Below are positions 39,348 through 48,670 of a stretch of 64,000 bases of DNA, one piece after another (the stretch's first letter is position 1; every line of letters starts with the position of its first letter). Made by a program: the position numbers and the translations under genes. Origin of the DNA: Rheinheimera pacifica. Lineage in GTDB: Bacteria > Pseudomonadota > Gammaproteobacteria > Enterobacterales > Alteromonadaceae. The stretch spans positions 122,937-186,936 of the forward strand of contig NZ_FNXF01000007.1 of assembly GCF_900108485.1 (NCBI RefSeq), read 5' to 3'. Under the pieces are notes generated by a model. It did no database searches. It was not told where the DNA came from and worked only from the letters and a program-made list of their open reading frames with translations.

Positions 39348-39721
39348 GCAGCCCAAAACGTTCAGATGAGCCGGTTTGGTGGGCCCTGTTTAGCGCCGGG
39401 GGCGTGTGCTTTGCGGTATTTCTGCCGGGGTCAATACTGGCACTTGGGATCCTGTGGCCGCTGGGGCTGCTTAATTCGTCCGTTCTGCAATATGCTCAGC
39501 TGCTGTCATTATTGCAAAGCGGCTACGGTTTAACCGGGCTGGCTTTTACCGGCGCGGTAATTTGCTTACCGCTGTTTCATGCGGCACATCGTATTCACCA
39601 TGGTTTGCATGATCTAAAATGCGGTTACTCCAGCGCTACTAAGCTGTTGTGTTACGGTTTGGCAGCTGCGCTTAGTATGCTGGCACTGTATTTAACCTTG
39701 CATTTGATATTAGCTGACTAA
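39344..39721 (+). CDS. frdD: FrdD, fumarate reductase membrane anchor D
   Basis: ATG 39344 overlaps the frdC stop and gives 125 residues starting MSSPKRSDEPVWWALFSAGG, as in FrdD, with three helices and FHAAHRIHHGLHDLK near residue 75-90. The open frame extends further upstream to 39110 but only by running over frdC in another frame. A weak inverted repeat (39743-39749 with 39762-39768) follows the stop. Confidence 0.92.
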   Translation: MSSPKRSDEPVWWALFSAGGVCFAVFLPGSILALGILWPLGLLNSSVLQYAQLLSLLQSGYGLTGLAFTGAVICLPLFHAAHRIHHGLHDLKCGYSSATKLLCYGLAAALSMLALYLTLHLILAD

Positions 39722-39957
39722 AAACTGCTGCCTGTTAATTTCAGCCTGTCGCCAATCAGCAACAGGCTATACATTTGATTTATAAAGATAAAATATCAGC
39801 ACTAGGTTAAGCGACGCCGATTTGCGACAACCAGGCCTTACCGCTTCGCCAAATACCGGGCTAAATCAATTTAACTAACTGTATTTTATTGTTTTTTATT
39901 TCTGGCACGGCATCTGCAATCACTCTAGTAAGATTGCAAACAAGCCGGAGACGGAAG

Positions 39958-40137
39958 ATGAAAAAAGTCCTTATTACTGCCCTGTTATTACTAAGTGCAA
40001 ATCTGGTACTGGCAAACGAATTTCTTAATAAAGTAAATCAGCAAGAGCACCCACACACAGCGACATTGTCACAGGCTGAATTAGTTGCACAGGAAGAACT
40101 TGTCGCAGCATTATCTGCCAATGCAGAATTGCCTTAA
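39958..40137 (+). CDS. Small secreted protein, 59 aa
   Basis: From ATG 39958 the protein begins with a clear signal peptide (MKKVLITALLLLSANLVLA) and has a mature part of about 40 residues, acidic and rich in Ala, Glu and Gln (LSQAELVAQEELVAALSANAELP). GACGGAAG stands before the start. No family is recognised. It lies 236 bases after frdD and has its own apparent leader, so it is probably a separate transcript. Confidence 0.6.
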   Translation: MKKVLITALLLLSANLVLANEFLNKVNQQEHPHTATLSQAELVAQEELVAALSANAELP

Positions 40138-40167
40138 AGCGTTGCCGTAACAAGAGTTGTTTTAAAA

Positions 40168-40189
40168 GTACGGGTGGCAAGCCACCCGT
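40168..40189 (-). terminator. Terminator of the 74-aa membrane protein gene
   Basis: ACGGGTGG (40070-type arm at 40170-40177) pairs with CCACCCGT (40182-40189) around a CAAG loop. On the minus strand the stem is followed by ACTTTTAAAA. It lies 5 bases from the stop of the 40194 gene and is a plausible rho-independent terminator. Confidence 0.65.
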
Positions 40190-40193
40190 TCAG

Positions 40194-40418
40194 CTAAAAG
40201 CCGGATCTGAATTTGGCCGCATCGATAATGGCCCACAGATGGGCAATAGCGGCGATAATGCCGGGTATGATTAAGAACCATAAAGCATAGCCCGCTACAC
40301 ACACCAGAAAAAAGATAATTGCAGCAAATATACGGCCCTGCACTAACTGGCCTAAGCCCGGAATAAACACGTTGCATAGCGCAGCAATAACATTGCCACC
40401 TGAACCCTGACCTGCCAT
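40194..40418 (-). CDS. Small membrane protein with FIPGLGQLVQGR motif, 74 aa
   Basis: The protein has two hydrophobic segments around a conserved-looking motif NVFIPGLGQLVQGR, and ends HLWAIIDAAKFRSGF. The pattern resembles TM2-type or DUF5683-like small membrane proteins found in many proteobacteria. Its function is unknown. It stands between the small secreted gene (plus strand) and the DUF2959 lipoprotein gene, with a terminator hairpin after its stop. Confidence 0.7.
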   Translation of the reverse strand: MAGQGSGGNVIAALCNVFIPGLGQLVQGRIFAAIIFFLVCVAGYALWFLIIPGIIAAIAHLWAIIDAAKFRSGF

Positions 40419-40449
40419 AACATTCCCCTATCTATTGCTGCTTAATATA

Positions 40450-41088
40450 TTACTGCTTTAATGCTGCGACAAACTGCTCTGACTGTGTAATAGCGTTATT
40501 CATGTCGTCAATCAGGCGGTTAATATCTTTTTGCACTGTATTGAATTCACCCTGCAATGCACCAATTGCCTTAGCATTCAGATTATGCTTTAAATACAGT
40601 GAATTGTCTCTGAGCGATGCCAATACGGGCTGCATACTTTGCTCGGCGCGCCGCATGGTTTTTAGCAGGTTGCTGTACTGACGTTTGGTGTCGGCCAGCT
40701 TTTTCGTGCTGTCTTGTTTTAACCTGGCGTTGCTGTACTGCTTTAGTTCATCCTGCCACTCATCAAACAGCGCATCAGCAACAGCTTCAATACTGTCAAT
40801 CCGTTTACTGACATCTGCAGCGGCGGCACTGCAGGCCTGATACTTGCTGTCAGTCGTTGCATACATACGCTGTAAATCACCGCCGTCATATTTAATCAGC
40901 TCACTAAACTGCTGCAGAGCTGATTTAAATTGCTTCTGTGCATTCTGCTGTGATTGCTGCGCTTCTTCTACGCGATCAACCAGTATATCGCGCTTATGTA
41001 CACCGACTTTTTCCATCGCGGAATAATAAGCGCTCTGACAGCCGGTAACGCTGAGTAACAAAGGCAGTAAAAGCCAGGCATAACGCAT
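40450..41088 (-). CDS. DUF2959 family lipoprotein
   Basis: The 212-residue protein begins with a lipoprotein signal peptide ending in SVTGC (Cys17). The rest is helical and probably coiled coil, with many Gln, Lys and Asp, as in ILVDRVEEAQQSQQNAQKQFKSALQQF. This fits the DUF2959 family of unknown function. It lies upstream of the 74-aa membrane protein on the same strand, 31 bases apart. Confidence 0.8.
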   Translation of the reverse strand: MRYAWLLLPLLLSVTGCQSAYYSAMEKVGVHKRDILVDRVEEAQQSQQNAQKQFKSALQQFSELIKYDGGDLQRMYATTDSKYQACSAAAADVSKRIDSIEAVADALFDEWQDELKQYSNARLKQDSTKKLADTKRQYSNLLKTMRRAEQSMQPVLASLRDNSLYLKHNLNAKAIGALQGEFNTVQKDINRLIDDMNNAITQSEQFVAALKQ

Positions 41089-41159
41089 AAAATCAGTCCG
41101 TTGCTATAACAGTAATGTCTGATAATAGCCTGTCATGCCGCTTAGAACAAACCCCGATG

Positions 41160-42824
41160 TCAGGCGGCAAGCTCTTTGGCAAGTTGCAGTAGTTTGGGGT
41201 AAAACTCTTTATCCAGTTGCGCCAGTTGATCCTGCTCTACCAGTACGTCGTGCAAAATTTGCTCAGTGGTTAACGGGTTTGCCAGTACTACGCGAAATAC
41301 GATGGTTTCCTGGCGCTGATAGCGCGCCGGGGTTAAGCGGGTACGTGATACAAAAGACTTACCCTCTTCGCGCTGACGCTTTTGAATAAACTTTGTCAGG
41401 CCGTTTAGCAACTCGTTAAAGCGTTGCAGTTGCTCCGGGCTGGCGTTAGCCATCGCTTTTTGCACCTGCGCCGGTACATAACGGTAGGTTAACAAACACA
41501 GCTCGGGCTCGGTGATCAGTTCAAAATCAATATTGTGCGCAATCAGGGTGGCAAAATAGCGTGCCTTCTCCAGGCTTCTGTTGATCAGAATTTCATAGCC
41601 GTCGCGGCCAATCACCTGCAAACAGGCGTGCACCAGCATTGCCATGCCGGGGCGTGACCCTTCCAGTGTCTGGCTGCCTAAATCTTTTGAGCCTTTACGC
41701 AGGATATATTCAGCGTGGTGCTCAATGGCATGCGCAGCAGAGGGGTGCTTAAACACCACCATACCGGCCCCCATCGGCACATACATTTGTTTGTGCGCAT
41801 CTATGGTAACGGAATCTGCCCGTTCTATACCGGCCAGTAAATAGCGGTATTTTTCTGACAGCAAAGTCGCACCGCCCCAGGCGGCATCGATATGAAAGTG
41901 ACACTGATACTGCTCGGCTAAATCGGCCAGTTGGTGTAATGGATCAACATTACCGGTTTCAGTAGTACCGGCCACGCCAACAATAGCCAGTACGCGGATA
42001 TTAGCAGCACTAAGCTCGGCCATTTTTTCTGCCAGCAAGGCAGTATCAATTTTATTATTGGCATCGGTTTTAACCGCGATCAGTGATTCGCGGCCAATAC
42101 CCAGTACGTCGGCTGCTTTACCCAGTGAGTAATGGCCTCGCTCAGACACCAGGATCGCCAGGCCATCATAGCCATAGTGCTTCATGGCCTTAAACAGGCC
42201 TTCACGGGCGATACCTTTAAAGTCGCCATCGGCTTTTAGCAGGCGGTTACGTGCTATCCAAAGTGCAGTAATATTGGCGATAGTGCCGCCGGAGCAAAAC
42301 GCCCCCAGCGAATGGTTGGCACTGTGCATCCACTTTTTATAAAAGCCATCGCCTTCGCCGTACACCAGGTGATGCATCATACCCAGCACCTGGCGCTCCA
42401 TCGGCGTAAAGGCTTTGGAGGTTTCAATTTTTACCAGGTTCTGGTTCAGCCCTACCATCATTTTTGACAGTGACAAGACAAAATACGGCAGTGCTGACGT
42501 CATATGGCCGATAAAACTCGGCGCAGCGGTATGTACCGAGTGCGCTACCAGCTTTTGCATCAGGCTTTCGGCGTAATCCGAGACAAAGTTCGGCATCTGC
42601 GGAATTTGATGGGTTTGAAAATCGCGCTCAATTTGCCACAGCGGTTTTTCTACCGCCACGATACTTTCGCGCAAAAAGCCAGCCAGGTTCTGTGACAGGT
42701 TTTGCTCAATAATACTCAGCGTTGAGTCTGGCGCTTCCGGCACCGTAAAGATGCGCCATAAAGCTTCTTCAGAAGCGGTTGCCTGGCGTTTACTGGATTC
42801 TGTCATGCGCTTGCTACTCTGCAT
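41160..42824 (-). CDS. panP: PanP, PLP-dependent aspartate 1-decarboxylase
   Basis: This 554-residue group II decarboxylase has the PLP lysine at Lys345 in TIDAHKQMYVPMGAG, the HIDAAWGG Asp that contacts PLP, and the SGGTIANITALWIARNRLL segment near 178. It matches the PanP family, which makes beta-alanine from aspartate for pantothenate in bacteria without PanD. The panBC operon in this window has no panD, which supports that role. The glutamate-decarboxylase-like fold makes a different acidic substrate possible. ATG 42806 is an alternative start; neither has a clear Shine-Dalgarno. Confidence 0.85.
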   Translation of the reverse strand: MQSSKRMTESSKRQATASEEALWRIFTVPEAPDSTLSIIEQNLSQNLAGFLRESIVAVEKPLWQIERDFQTHQIPQMPNFVSDYAESLMQKLVAHSVHTAAPSFIGHMTSALPYFVLSLSKMMVGLNQNLVKIETSKAFTPMERQVLGMMHHLVYGEGDGFYKKWMHSANHSLGAFCSGGTIANITALWIARNRLLKADGDFKGIAREGLFKAMKHYGYDGLAILVSERGHYSLGKAADVLGIGRESLIAVKTDANNKIDTALLAEKMAELSAANIRVLAIVGVAGTTETGNVDPLHQLADLAEQYQCHFHIDAAWGGATLLSEKYRYLLAGIERADSVTIDAHKQMYVPMGAGMVVFKHPSAAHAIEHHAEYILRKGSKDLGSQTLEGSRPGMAMLVHACLQVIGRDGYEILINRSLEKARYFATLIAHNIDFELITEPELCLLTYRYVPAQVQKAMANASPEQLQRFNELLNGLTKFIQKRQREEGKSFVSRTRLTPARYQRQETIVFRVVLANPLTTEQILHDVLVEQDQLAQLDKEFYPKLLQLAKELAA

Positions 42825-42922
42825 ACGGTTTCAGCGGTTACTAAAACAGCCGGAAAATGGCGCTCACTTTACTGCAAGCGCCGAAAAATGTCTGCAAAAA
42901 AATGGTAGCAAACACTGGCGGA

Positions 42923-43089
42923 GGATCGGTTTGCCCTAAGCCAACCGTTGAAGGCATGGATGCTGACAAATTCGCCTGGAGCGAATTTGAACAGCTGTGC
43001 TGGTCCGCAGGATGAACTTCAGGGATGAAGTTCATAGTCGAGCCCCCAGGGACTGGGTTTACGGCGCGTTGGTGTGGGCAAACCGATCC
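42923..43089. repeat. 167-bp palindromic element with three internal hairpins (MITE/REP-like)
   Basis: The ends GGATCGGTTTGCCC (42923-42936) and GGGCAAACCGATCC (43076-43089) are perfect inverted repeats, continued inside by CCAAC (42941-42945) with GTTGG (43068-43072). Three hairpins follow within: AAATTCGC/GCGAATTT (42968-42988), ATGAACTTCA/TGAAGTTCAT (43012-43035) and CCCAG/CTGGG (43045-43057). It fills the space between panP and the yadH-like gene. It has the look of a dispersed non-autonomous element; no second copy is seen in this window. Confidence 0.7.
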
Positions 43090-43099
43090 GTTAAGGTTG

Positions 43100-43873
43100 T
43101 TAGCTTCGCAGACCAATGCCACGGTTAATCAGGTACATGGCATAGCTAAACAACACGACAATAAAGCCTACCACCACCGCTAACGCCAGCCACAGGCTAA
43201 CGTCGGTTACGCCCAAAAAGCCATAACGAAACGCATTTACCATATACACCACCGGATTTAACGCCGCCACATGCTGCCAGAAGCCAGGCAGCAAGGTTAA
43301 CGAGTAAAACACGCCGCCTAAATAGGTAAGTGGCGTAAGCACAAAGGTAGGGATAATACTGATATCGTCAAAGGTTTTCGCGTATACGGCGTTAATCAGG
43401 CCGCCCAAAGAAAACAGCATTGACGTTAGTGTAACGGTAACAATAATTACCGCCAGGTTATGAATTTGAATAGTAACGAAAAACAGCGACAGAATAGTGA
43501 CTATCAGCCCCACCAGCATACCACGCGCCATACCGCCACCAACAAAACCGAGCACAATAATGTAGTTTGGCACCGGCGCTACCAGCAGCTCTTCCACGTT
43601 ACGCTGAAACTTGGCGCTGAAAAACGACGAGGCCACATTGGCATAAGAGTTGGTGATCACCGACATCATAATCAGGCCGGGTACAATAAACTCCATGTAA
43701 GTAAAACCGCCCATATCGCCAATGCGCGAACCAATTAAACTGCCGAAAATAACAAAATACAGCGTCATGGTAATGGCCGGCGGTACCAGGGTTTGCACCC
43801 AAATCCGCAAAAAGCGGTTGGTTTCTTTATCCCAGATACTTTTTAACGCTACCAGATAATTGGCTTTGCTCAT
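43100..43873 (-). CDS. yadH: YadH-type ABC-2 permease
   Basis: The 257-residue protein has six hydrophobic segments and the ABC-2 type membrane family pattern, with FGSLIGSRIGDMGGFTYMEFIVPGLIMMSV near residue 44 and LTPLTYLGGVFYSLTLLPGFWQHVAALNPVVYMVNAFRYGFLG near residue 180. It pairs with the upstream ATPase gene, overlapping it by 4 bases. YadGH transports an unknown substrate. The repeat element lies immediately after its stop. Confidence 0.88.
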   Translation of the reverse strand: MSKANYLVALKSIWDKETNRFLRIWVQTLVPPAITMTLYFVIFGSLIGSRIGDMGGFTYMEFIVPGLIMMSVITNSYANVASSFFSAKFQRNVEELLVAPVPNYIIVLGFVGGGMARGMLVGLIVTILSLFFVTIQIHNLAVIIVTVTLTSMLFSLGGLINAVYAKTFDDISIIPTFVLTPLTYLGGVFYSLTLLPGFWQHVAALNPVVYMVNAFRYGFLGVTDVSLWLALAVVVGFIVVLFSYAMYLINRGIGLRS

Positions 43874-44796
43874 TTTGCACCTCCGCGGCCGTTCTCTACC
43901 AGCGACACAAACAGTTCTTCCAGCCGGTTGGCTTTATTGCGCATTGATAACACCTTAATATCCTGGGCGCTAAGCTGGGCAAAAATGGTGTTTAAGCCTT
44001 GCGCTTTCTCTACGTCGACTTCAATACTGTTGCCGTCGAGCAGGCGCCAGTTAACACCTTCCAGTTTAATTGCTGCAGGCTCTGTCGCGAGATCCAGTAC
44101 AAAGGTCTCACGGGTCAGCTTGGCCAACAGGGTCTTCATGCTGGTGTTTTCAATAATCAGCCCTTTGTCGATAATGGCGATATTGCGACACAGGCTTTCG
44201 GCTTCTTCCAGGTAATGGGTGGTTAAAATAATAGTAACGCCCTGCTGGTTAATTTTGCGCAAAAACTCCCACATTGAGCGGCGTAGTTCGATATCGACAC
44301 CCGCTGTCGGCTCATCCAGGATCAACAACTTTGGCTCATGCATTAAAGCGCGGGCTATCATTAAACGCCGTTTCATGCCGCCGGATAATTCGCGGGCGCG
44401 GGCAGTACGTTTTTCCCACAAGCCCAGCTGGCCGAGGTACTTTTCAGCACGTTCAAGCGCCAGCTTTTTTGGCACACCGTAATAACCGGCCTGGTTCACC
44501 ACTATCTGCAATACGGTTTCAAACTGGTTAAAGTTAAATTCCTGCGGCACTAAGCCAAGCTGGCTTTTTGCCGCTTCAAGCTGGGTATCAATATCGTAAT
44601 CAAATACTTTAACGCTGCCGTGCGACTTATTTACCAGGGAACTGATAATACCAATAGTGGTACTTTTGCCGGCGCCGTTCGGGCCTAACAGTGCAAAAAA
44701 ATCACCCTGGTTTACCTGTAAATCGATACCGCTTAATGCCACAGTGCCGCTTTTATATACTTTATGCAGACCTTTGATATCTAACGCTAAACTCAA
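43870..44796 (-). CDS. yadG: YadG-type ABC transporter ATP-binding protein
   Basis: The 308-residue ATPase has Walker A GPNGAGKST near residue 38, the signature LSGGMKRRL near 137 and Walker B LLILDEPTAGVD near 160. It powers the YadH permease. The start is TTG at 44796, with AGGAG 8 bases upstream; no ATG is better placed. It begins 2 bases after the ubiX stop, so ubiX, yadG and yadH may be one transcript. Confidence 0.9.
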   Translation of the reverse strand: MSLALDIKGLHKVYKSGTVALSGIDLQVNQGDFFALLGPNGAGKSTTIGIISSLVNKSHGSVKVFDYDIDTQLEAAKSQLGLVPQEFNFNQFETVLQIVVNQAGYYGVPKKLALERAEKYLGQLGLWEKRTARARELSGGMKRRLMIARALMHEPKLLILDEPTAGVDIELRRSMWEFLRKINQQGVTIILTTHYLEEAESLCRNIAIIDKGLIIENTSMKTLLAKLTRETFVLDLATEPAAIKLEGVNWRLLDGNSIEVDVEKAQGLNTIFAQLSAQDIKVLSMRNKANRLEELFVSLVENGRGGAK

Positions 44797-44798
44797 TG

Positions 44799-45434
44799 CT
44801 ATTCTCCTGCTTTTGCGGCATCACCACTGTAACCCCAGCGGTTGAGTAACTGATGCGGCAGCTTAAGGTGGTCTAAAATGCGCGCCACCATAAAATCGAC
44901 TAAATCACTGATCTGTTTCGGCTGATGATAAAAACCCGGCGCTGCCGGCATAATAGTGACACCCAAACGCGCCAGCTTAAGTAAGTTTTCCAGATGAATG
45001 GCACTGAGCGGGCTTTCGCGCGGCACTAAGATCAGCTGGCCGCCTTCTTTGATCACGACATCCGCGGCGCGCTCAATCAGGTTGTCACTGGCACCGGTAG
45101 CAATGGCCGATACAGTGCCGGTTGAGCAAGGACAAACCACCATTTGCCGCGGTGCGGCTGAGCCGGATGCTACCGGTGAGAACCAGTCATCTTTGCCATA
45201 CACTTTAAGCAAGGCGGCATCACAAGCAAAATGTTCCAGCAGCATCTGCGTGCATTTGTCCGGCGCTGCCGGCAGTTTTACATCGTGCTCGGTGGCAAAT
45301 ACTACCCGTGCCGCGCTTGATACCAGCAAGTGCACTTTAATGCCCTGGGCCAGCAATAACTCAAGCAAACGCCAACCATAAGGTGCGCCCGAAGCACCGC
45401 TAAAAGCCAGCGTGATCTCTTTTGCAGTTGTCAT
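44799..45434 (-). CDS. ubiX: UbiX, flavin prenyltransferase
   Basis: UbiX makes the prenylated FMN cofactor for UbiD decarboxylase in ubiquinone synthesis. The 211-residue flavoprotein has [18 protein letters not shown] at the N-terminus, [30 protein letters not shown] near 100-130 and the [16 protein letters not shown] segment. ATG 45434 has GGGA upstream; GTG 45446 is an alternative. It follows mpl, a common pairing. Confidence 0.93.
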   Translation of the reverse strand: MTTAKEITLAFSGASGAPYGWRLLELLLAQGIKVHLLVSSAARVVFATEHDVKLPAAPDKCTQMLLEHFACDAALLKVYGKDDWFSPVASGSAAPRQMVVCPCSTGTVSAIATGASDNLIERAADVVIKEGGQLILVPRESPLSAIHLENLLKLARLGVTIMPAAPGFYHQPKQISDLVDFMVARILDHLKLPHQLLNRWGYSGDAAKAGE

Positions 45435-45447
45435 CTGTATTCCCACA

Positions 45448-46806
45448 TTAGTGTTCCCATTTGCGCCTTAGCGCACTAATCAGCTTATCGTGAATACCGC
45501 CAAAACCGCCGTTGCTCATAATGACAATACTGTCGCCCTGCTCTGCCTGTTCACATAACAGGCTCACTAAAGCGTCAATATCTTGTGTTAGCGTTGCTTT
45601 GGGCGTCAGCGCGCGGGTTAAGGCATCCAGCGACCAGTTGGCGTTGGCCGGTTCATACAAAAACACCAGATCGGCCAGGGCCAGTGACAGTGGCAGCGCC
45701 GCCTGATGCACACCCATGCGCATGGTATTAGAGCGAGGTTCCAGTACGGCCAGTACCCGGTTTTGGCCTACTTTATTGCGGATACCCTGCAAGGTGGTAC
45801 TGATAGCGGTAGGATGATGGGCAAAATCGTCATACACCTTAATACCAGCCACATCGGCTTTTAGCTCCATCCGCCGTTTAGGCGCAATAAAGCGCGTTAA
45901 TGCTTCCAGCGCTACGTCAACCGGCACACCGGCATGACGCGCTGCGGCTATAGCCATTACGGCGTTATCAACATTATGCTGGCCGCTAAGTTGCCAACTC
46001 AGTTCACCAAGCAACTTATCCTGATAGTACAAGGCAAAATGGCTGCCATCATTGCTGATTAGTTCGGCGCGCCAGTCAGTGCCATAGCTTTGCCGCTCGC
46101 TCCAACAGCCCATATCCAGCGTTTGTTTTACTGCCGGTGTATCTTCCGGCGACAACACCAAACCATTGGCAGGCACCATGCGCAGCAAATGGTGAAACTG
46201 GCGCTGAATGGCGGCTAAATCAGGGAAAATATCGGCGTGATCGTATTCCAGGTTATTAATAACCACAGTGCGCGGCCGGTAATGCACAAATTTAGATCTT
46301 TTATCAAAAAAGGCGGTGTCGTATTCATCGGCTTCAATAACAAAAAACGGCGATTCGCCAAGCCGGGCCGAGCAATCAAAATTCTGTGGGATACCACCAA
46401 TTAAAAAGCCCGGTTTTAAACCGGCGCATTCTAAAATCCAGGCCAACATAGTGCTGGTGGTGGTTTTGCCATGGGTACCAGACACAGCCAGCACCCAGCG
46501 ATCAAATAATACTTGCTCTGCCAGCCATTGCGGACCTGAGGTGTAGCGTAAATTAGTATTTAATACATACTCTACCGCCGGGTTGCCACGTGATAAGGCA
46601 TTACCGATAATCACCATATCCGGCGCTGGTTCCAGCTGTGCCGGATCCCAGCCCTGGGTTAATTCAATGCCCAGTTGCTCCAGCTGGGTACTCATTGGCG
46701 GGTAGACATTGGCATCGGCGCCAGTCACCTTATGGCCCATCGCTTTGGCAATAGCGGCAATACCGCCCATAAAGGTGCCACAAATACCGAGAATATGAAT
46801 ATGCAT
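45448..46806 (-). CDS. mpl: Mpl, murein peptide ligase
   Basis: Mpl joins the tripeptide L-Ala-gamma-D-Glu-mDAP recovered from old peptidoglycan to UDP-MurNAc. The 452-residue protein shows the Mur ligase motifs [24 protein letters not shown] at the N-terminus, the P-loop [15 protein letters not shown] near 110, and [10 protein letters not shown] near 325. It acts with AmpG-type recycling, and ampG lies at 9593. The upstream promoter shares 143 bases with divergent fbp. Confidence 0.95.
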   Translation of the reverse strand: MHIHILGICGTFMGGIAAIAKAMGHKVTGADANVYPPMSTQLEQLGIELTQGWDPAQLEPAPDMVIIGNALSRGNPAVEYVLNTNLRYTSGPQWLAEQVLFDRWVLAVSGTHGKTTTSTMLAWILECAGLKPGFLIGGIPQNFDCSARLGESPFFVIEADEYDTAFFDKRSKFVHYRPRTVVINNLEYDHADIFPDLAAIQRQFHHLLRMVPANGLVLSPEDTPAVKQTLDMGCWSERQSYGTDWRAELISNDGSHFALYYQDKLLGELSWQLSGQHNVDNAVMAIAAARHAGVPVDVALEALTRFIAPKRRMELKADVAGIKVYDDFAHHPTAISTTLQGIRNKVGQNRVLAVLEPRSNTMRMGVHQAALPLSLALADLVFLYEPANANWSLDALTRALTPKATLTQDIDALVSLLCEQAEQGDSIVIMSNGGFGGIHDKLISALRRKWEH

Positions 46807-46949
46807 AAGTTATCCTGAAAATTAGCCGCAGCCATTGTAGCAAATGCGAACATTGGTGCAGTAACAACTGCAATTTGTGCAGAAATTCTTTAAAATACGC
46901 CTGCCTCTACCGCATTAGCAAAAATAATTACTGAGAAGGAACCACCAGC

Positions 46950-47921
46950 ATGCGCCGCATCTCGCCAGTACTGCAACAGGACGGAGTCGACAGCGACCTG
47001 ATTTCACTGATTAAAACCATACTGGCAGCCTGCCGGGAAATCTCTTTTCGTGTCAGTCAGGGCGAACTGGCTGGGGTATTAGGTTCTACCCTGGGTGAGA
47101 ATATTCAAGGGGAAACGCAGAAAAAACTCGATATTATTGCCAATGAATTGCTAAAAGAAGTGATTCTGGAAACCGGCGTGGTTAAAGCCATCAGCTCTGA
47201 AGAGGAAGATGAAACCGTTGCCGGTAACCCAAGTGGCCGTTATCTGGTGACTTTTGACCCACTGGATGGTTCATCTAACACTGATATCAACAGCTTAATC
47301 GGCACTATTTTCTCTATTTTGCCAGCTCAAGCCGATAAAGCTGCCGATGATGCCAGTCAGTTTTTACAGCCGGGCACAGCACAAGTGGCAGCAGGCTATG
47401 TATTGTATGGCCCTTCTACCATGCTGGCATTAACCACTGGCAAAGGTACACGGATTTATACACTGGATAAAACTTATGGCGGCTTTTTACTTACTGAAGA
47501 GCAAGCTGCCATTCCGAAATACACCGCCGAATTTGCCGTTAATATGTCGAACCAACGCTACTGGCAACCGGCTATGCAAGCCTATATTGCTGATTTACTT
47601 AAGGGTAAAGAAGGCCCGCGCGGTAAAAACTACAATATGCGCTGGATAGCTGCCATGGTAGGCGATGTACACCGCGTATTATGCCGCGGCGGTATTTTTG
47701 CTTACCCGCGCGACACTAAAGACGCCACTAAACCAGATAAACTGCGACTAATGTATGAAGCCAACCCGATGAGTTTTCTGGTAGAACAGGCCGGTGGGGT
47801 AAGCTCTACCGGCTATGAGCGTATTATGGACATAGTACCCACCGATATTCACCAGCGGGTGGCGGTGATACTGGGCTCAAAACACGAAGTGGAAAGCTGC
47901 GTTGCCTATCATCAGCGATAG
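46950..47921 (+). CDS. fbp: Fbp, class I fructose-1,6-bisphosphatase
   Basis: Fbp removes the 1-phosphate of fructose-1,6-bisphosphate in gluconeogenesis. The 323-residue protein carries the metal-binding [13 protein letters not shown] near residue 108, [19 protein letters not shown] and the [20 protein letters not shown] segment near 270. GAGAAGGAA lies before the ATG. A small hairpin with -10-like TATAAT follows its end at 47936-47953, before ppa. Confidence 0.95.
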   Translation: MRRISPVLQQDGVDSDLISLIKTILAACREISFRVSQGELAGVLGSTLGENIQGETQKKLDIIANELLKEVILETGVVKAISSEEEDETVAGNPSGRYLVTFDPLDGSSNTDINSLIGTIFSILPAQADKAADDASQFLQPGTAQVAAGYVLYGPSTMLALTTGKGTRIYTLDKTYGGFLLTEEQAAIPKYTAEFAVNMSNQRYWQPAMQAYIADLLKGKEGPRGKNYNMRWIAAMVGDVHRVLCRGGIFAYPRDTKDATKPDKLRLMYEANPMSFLVEQAGGVSSTGYERIMDIVPTDIHQRVAVILGSKHEVESCVAYHQR

Positions 47922-47990
47922 CCATTTTTATTGCCGGCGCTATAATAAGCGCCACTTTTAACCAAGCTTTTATCATTTAAGGACCAGGCC

Positions 47991-48518
47991 ATGAGCTTAA
48001 GCGATGTTGCAGCAGGTAAGAACCTGCCAGAAGAAATTAACGTTATTATTGAAATTCCGGCCAATGCCGACCCGATCAAGTACGAAGTAGACAAAGACAC
48101 CGGTACTGTTTGGGTAGACCGTTTTATGGCCACGCCAATGTTTTATCCTTGCAACTACGGCTTTGTAAACCACACCTTATCACTGGATGGTGATCCGGTA
48201 GATGTATTAGTGCCAACGCCATACCCACTGGTACCCGGCGCTGTAATTAAATGCCGCCCGGTCGGCGTGCTGTTTATGTCGGATGAATCTGGTGAAGATG
48301 CCAAAGTGATTGCCGTACCGGTAAGCAAACTGACCAAGCTGTATGACCATGTTAAAGACATTAACGATGTGGATGAACTGCTGAAAAAGCAAATTCAACA
48401 CTTCTTTGAGCGTTACAAAGAATTAGAAGCCGGTAAATGGGTTAAAGTAAACGGCTGGGGCGATGCAGCTGCGGCCAAAGCTGAAATTGTTACCTCGTTT
48501 GAACGGGCAAAAAAATAA
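47991..48518 (+). CDS. ppa: Ppa, soluble inorganic pyrophosphatase
   Basis: Ppa hydrolyses pyrophosphate in the cytoplasm and so drives biosynthesis. The 175-residue family I enzyme shows the acidic metal site [10 protein letters not shown] near 65-75 with [15 protein letters not shown] earlier and [21 protein letters not shown] towards the C-terminus. TTTAAGGACCAGGCC gives its ribosome binding site. A GC-rich terminator follows. Confidence 0.96.
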   Translation: MSLSDVAAGKNLPEEINVIIEIPANADPIKYEVDKDTGTVWVDRFMATPMFYPCNYGFVNHTLSLDGDPVDVLVPTPYPLVPGAVIKCRPVGVLFMSDESGEDAKVIAVPVSKLTKLYDHVKDINDVDELLKKQIQHFFERYKELEAGKWVKVNGWGDAAAAKAEIVTSFERAKK

Positions 48519-48535
48519 CTATCAGCCTGCTTAGC

Positions 48536-48561
48536 AAAGCCCGGCATTGTCCGGGCTTTTT
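48536..48561 (+). terminator. Terminator of ppa
   Basis: AAAGCCCGG (48536-48544) pairs with CCGGGCTTT (48551-48559) around a six-base loop and is followed by TT. It lies 18 bases after the ppa stop. The stem and U tract fit a rho-independent terminator. Confidence 0.85.
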
Positions 48562-48670
48562 CATGGCCAGTATCCAGCAGACATAACCGCAAGCATTTGC
48601 TTAAATAAAGCACTATACTGCGCGTAAATCTATTCTAATAATAACTCACAAATTTACAGAGGCCAGCAGT

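Noticed and set aside
42841..43122. Minus-strand frame of 93 codons between panP and yadH
   Set aside because: It reads through the palindromic repeat element, has no ribosome binding site and its composition follows the hairpins.
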